Shown: in pieces, positions 62,930 through 64,000 of the stretch
How the letters are laid out: each line of letters begins with the position of its first letter
Position numbering within the stretch: position 1 is the first letter of the stretch
Assembly: GCA_036824045.1 (NCBI GenBank)
Contig: DAITAZ010000018.1
Span: forward strand, 6,745-70,744
Reading direction: 5' to 3'
Source of the DNA: DAITAZ01 sp036824045
Lineage (GTDB): Bacteria; Pseudomonadota; Gammaproteobacteria; Burkholderiales; Rhodocyclaceae
DNA length: 64,000 nucleotides
Made by a program: the position numbers and the translations under genes
The notes under the pieces: generated by a model
Seen by the model: the letters and a program-made list of their open reading frames with translations, nothing else
The model's database searches: none
What the model was told of the DNA's origin: nothing

Positions 62930-64000
62930 ATGGCCATCCTCTCTGATCTGCAAGACGCCACACAGCCCATCCGGGTGTTCATCAGCTATTCCCACGATTC
63001 GTCCGCGCACCGGGAGCGGATCAAGGCCTTGGCCGATTCCCTGGGAAGCGAGCCGGGCGTGGACTGTGTGCTCGACCAGTACGTGCCGGGCGCCCATCCG
63101 CCGGACAAGTGGCCCCGCTGGATGGAACGCCAGGCAGAACGGGCCACCAAGGTGCTGATGGTGTGCAGCGAGCGCTACCATCGGCTGATTCGCGGCGAAG
63201 ATGTGCCACGGACCGAGGGGCGTGGCAGCCATTGGGAGGCCGCGCTGGCGACGGCGGCGCTGTACGACGAGAAAGGCAAGAGCCGGAAGTACAAGGCGGT
63301 GCTGCCGGACGGTGGGCGGGAAGATCACGTCCCGCCCTGGCTCAAGGGCTGGGGCTGGTTGCATCTCCCGGACTGTCTGGAGGGCGACGACTACCGGAGC
63401 CTGCTGAACTTCCTGCGTGAAGGGGCACCGGACGTTGGGCCGGGCTTGCCCAAGCGGTCGGGCGAACGTCCCCCAGAACCGCCGACGAACCCCGCGACCC
63501 CGGCCAGCCCGGCGCGTCAGCCTTTCCTCGGCCTGCGCGCCTTCACCGAGCAGGACGCGGAGTATTTCTTCGGCCGCGATGCCTACATCCGGCAATTCAC
63601 CCAAGCCTTCGAGGAACCGGCGCGCCGCCTGCTTCTGGTGGCGGGCGCTTCCGGCTCGGGCAAGTCGTCGCTGGTCAGGGCCGGGCTGCTGCCCGCGCTG
63701 GCGGAAACGGGCTGGCCGAAGGCGCTGGTCTTTACCCCCACCGGCGATCCTTATGGTCGATTGGCCCTGCGCCTGGGCGATGCCCTGGGGCGGGAGGAAG
63801 CGGACCTGCGGGACAGCCTTTCCGCGAGCGCCGATGCTCTTCGGGCGCTGGTGGCCTGCCAGTTCAGCGGGGACCGCGCTTCCTGCCTGCTGCTGGTGAT
63901 CGACCAGTTGGAAGAACTGTTCACCGAAACGCCGGCAGCTACGGCGGACCGCTTCCTGCGGCTGCTGGCGGCGGCGCTTTCCGAGCCGGGGCTGCGCCTG
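62930..64000 (+). CDS. SEFIR-nSTAND1 domain NTPase (3' end beyond window)
   Basis: 357 residues visible, open at the right edge. N-terminal SEFIR domain about 14-150 (RVFISYSHDSSAHRERIKALAD, VLDQYVPG, ATKVLMVCSERYHRL), related to TIR domains. After a Pro-rich linker (about 175-197) comes an nSTAND1-type NTPase: FLGLRAFTEQDAEYFFGRD, Walker A GASGSGKSSLVRAGLLPAL (Lys245), Walker B LLLVIDQLEELF (Asp325). Such proteins usually end in WD40 or TPR sensor repeats, which would lie off the edge. The start is uncertain: in-frame ATGs at 62867, 62876, 62888 and 62930. A TAGAAT -10-like box at 62863-62868 favours 62930. STAND proteins with TIR or SEFIR domains act in prokaryotic conflict systems; function here is inferred only. 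Confidence 0.85.
   Translation, partial: MAILSDLQDATQPIRVFISYSHDSSAHRERIKALADSLGSEPGVDCVLDQYVPGAHPPDKWPRWMERQAERATKVLMVCSERYHRLIRGEDVPRTEGRGSHWEAALATAALYDEKGKSRKYKAVLPDGGREDHVPPWLKGWGWLHLPDCLEGDDYRSLLNFLREGAPDVGPGLPKRSGERPPEPPTNPATPASPARQPFLGLRAFTEQDAEYFFGRDAYIRQFTQAFEEPARRLLLVAGASGSGKSSLVRAGLLPALAETGWPKALVFTPTGDPYGRLALRLGDALGREEADLRDSLSASADALRALVACQFSGDRASCLLLVIDQLEELFTETPAATADRFLRLLAAALSEPGLRL

Noticed and set aside
62714..63604. Upstream extension of the prlC frame
   Set aside because: No family similarity before residue 1 at 62713, and it runs antisense to the SEFIR domain coding region.

Overview
This is a 64 kb GC-rich, gene-dense chromosomal window. It looks like a betaproteobacterium, most likely Rhodocyclales or a near relative. 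The evidence is conserved neighbourhoods (hemA-prfA-prmC; argH next to algZ/algR; ppc divergent from hemC-hemDX-hemY; hemF-purD-purH-fis-dusB-ubiH-pepP-murU-amgK divergent from lptD-surA-pdxA) together with a PEP-CTERM-type exopolysaccharide regulatory block (epsB-type sugar transferase, prsK-prsR-prsT). No rRNA, tRNA, CRISPR array or insertion sequence was recognised.

Layout. 1-4593 (minus): a TonB-dependent receptor, a YfiR-family periplasmic protein and a CHASE8-type hybrid histidine kinase cut by the left edge, forming one apparent operon. 4787-6619: glnS. 6847-12180: a short exopolysaccharide gene set (EpsB-type priming transferase, cupin protein, DegT aminotransferase, methyltransferase, glycosyltransferase). 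12626-18896: prsK, prsR and prsT, all translationally coupled, then a UDP-sugar dehydrogenase and a Sel1/SLT lytic transglycosylase. 21417-24719: hemA, prfA, prmC, with grxD convergent. 25225-28969 (minus): argH, a Ser/Thr kinase with a cyclic-nucleotide-binding domain, and a fructosamine kinase. 29214-31051: LytS/AlgZ and AlgR-type two-component genes. 31053-34416 (minus): ppc and a TPMT-like methyltransferase. 34686-38726: hemC, a fused hemD-hemX, hemY. 38775-48279 (minus): hemF, purD, purH, fis, dusB, ubiH, pepP, murU, amgK. 48373-53270: lptD, surA, pdxA. 53237-56758 (minus): an accessory island with two paralogous TbpB-like surface lipoproteins and a Slam-type outer-membrane exporter, lying between pdxA and rsmA. 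56977-62713: rsmA, a DUF2892 protein, an FNR-like regulator, xth, a VOC protein, a DUF4124-glutaredoxin protein and prlC. 62930-64000: the start of a SEFIR-nSTAND NTPase, cut by the right edge.

Most of the window is conserved housekeeping: heme, purine, LPS-assembly, peptidoglycan-recycling and translation genes. The accessory biology lies in four places: the TonB-receptor/YfiR/CHASE8-kinase signalling operon; the exopolysaccharide genes, whose upstream regions carry sigma-54-like elements and palindromes that would fit control by the adjacent PrsK/PrsR system; the Slam plus two-lipoprotein island that separates pdxA from rsmA; and the SEFIR-STAND gene, whose architecture resembles prokaryotic immune or cell-death NTPases.
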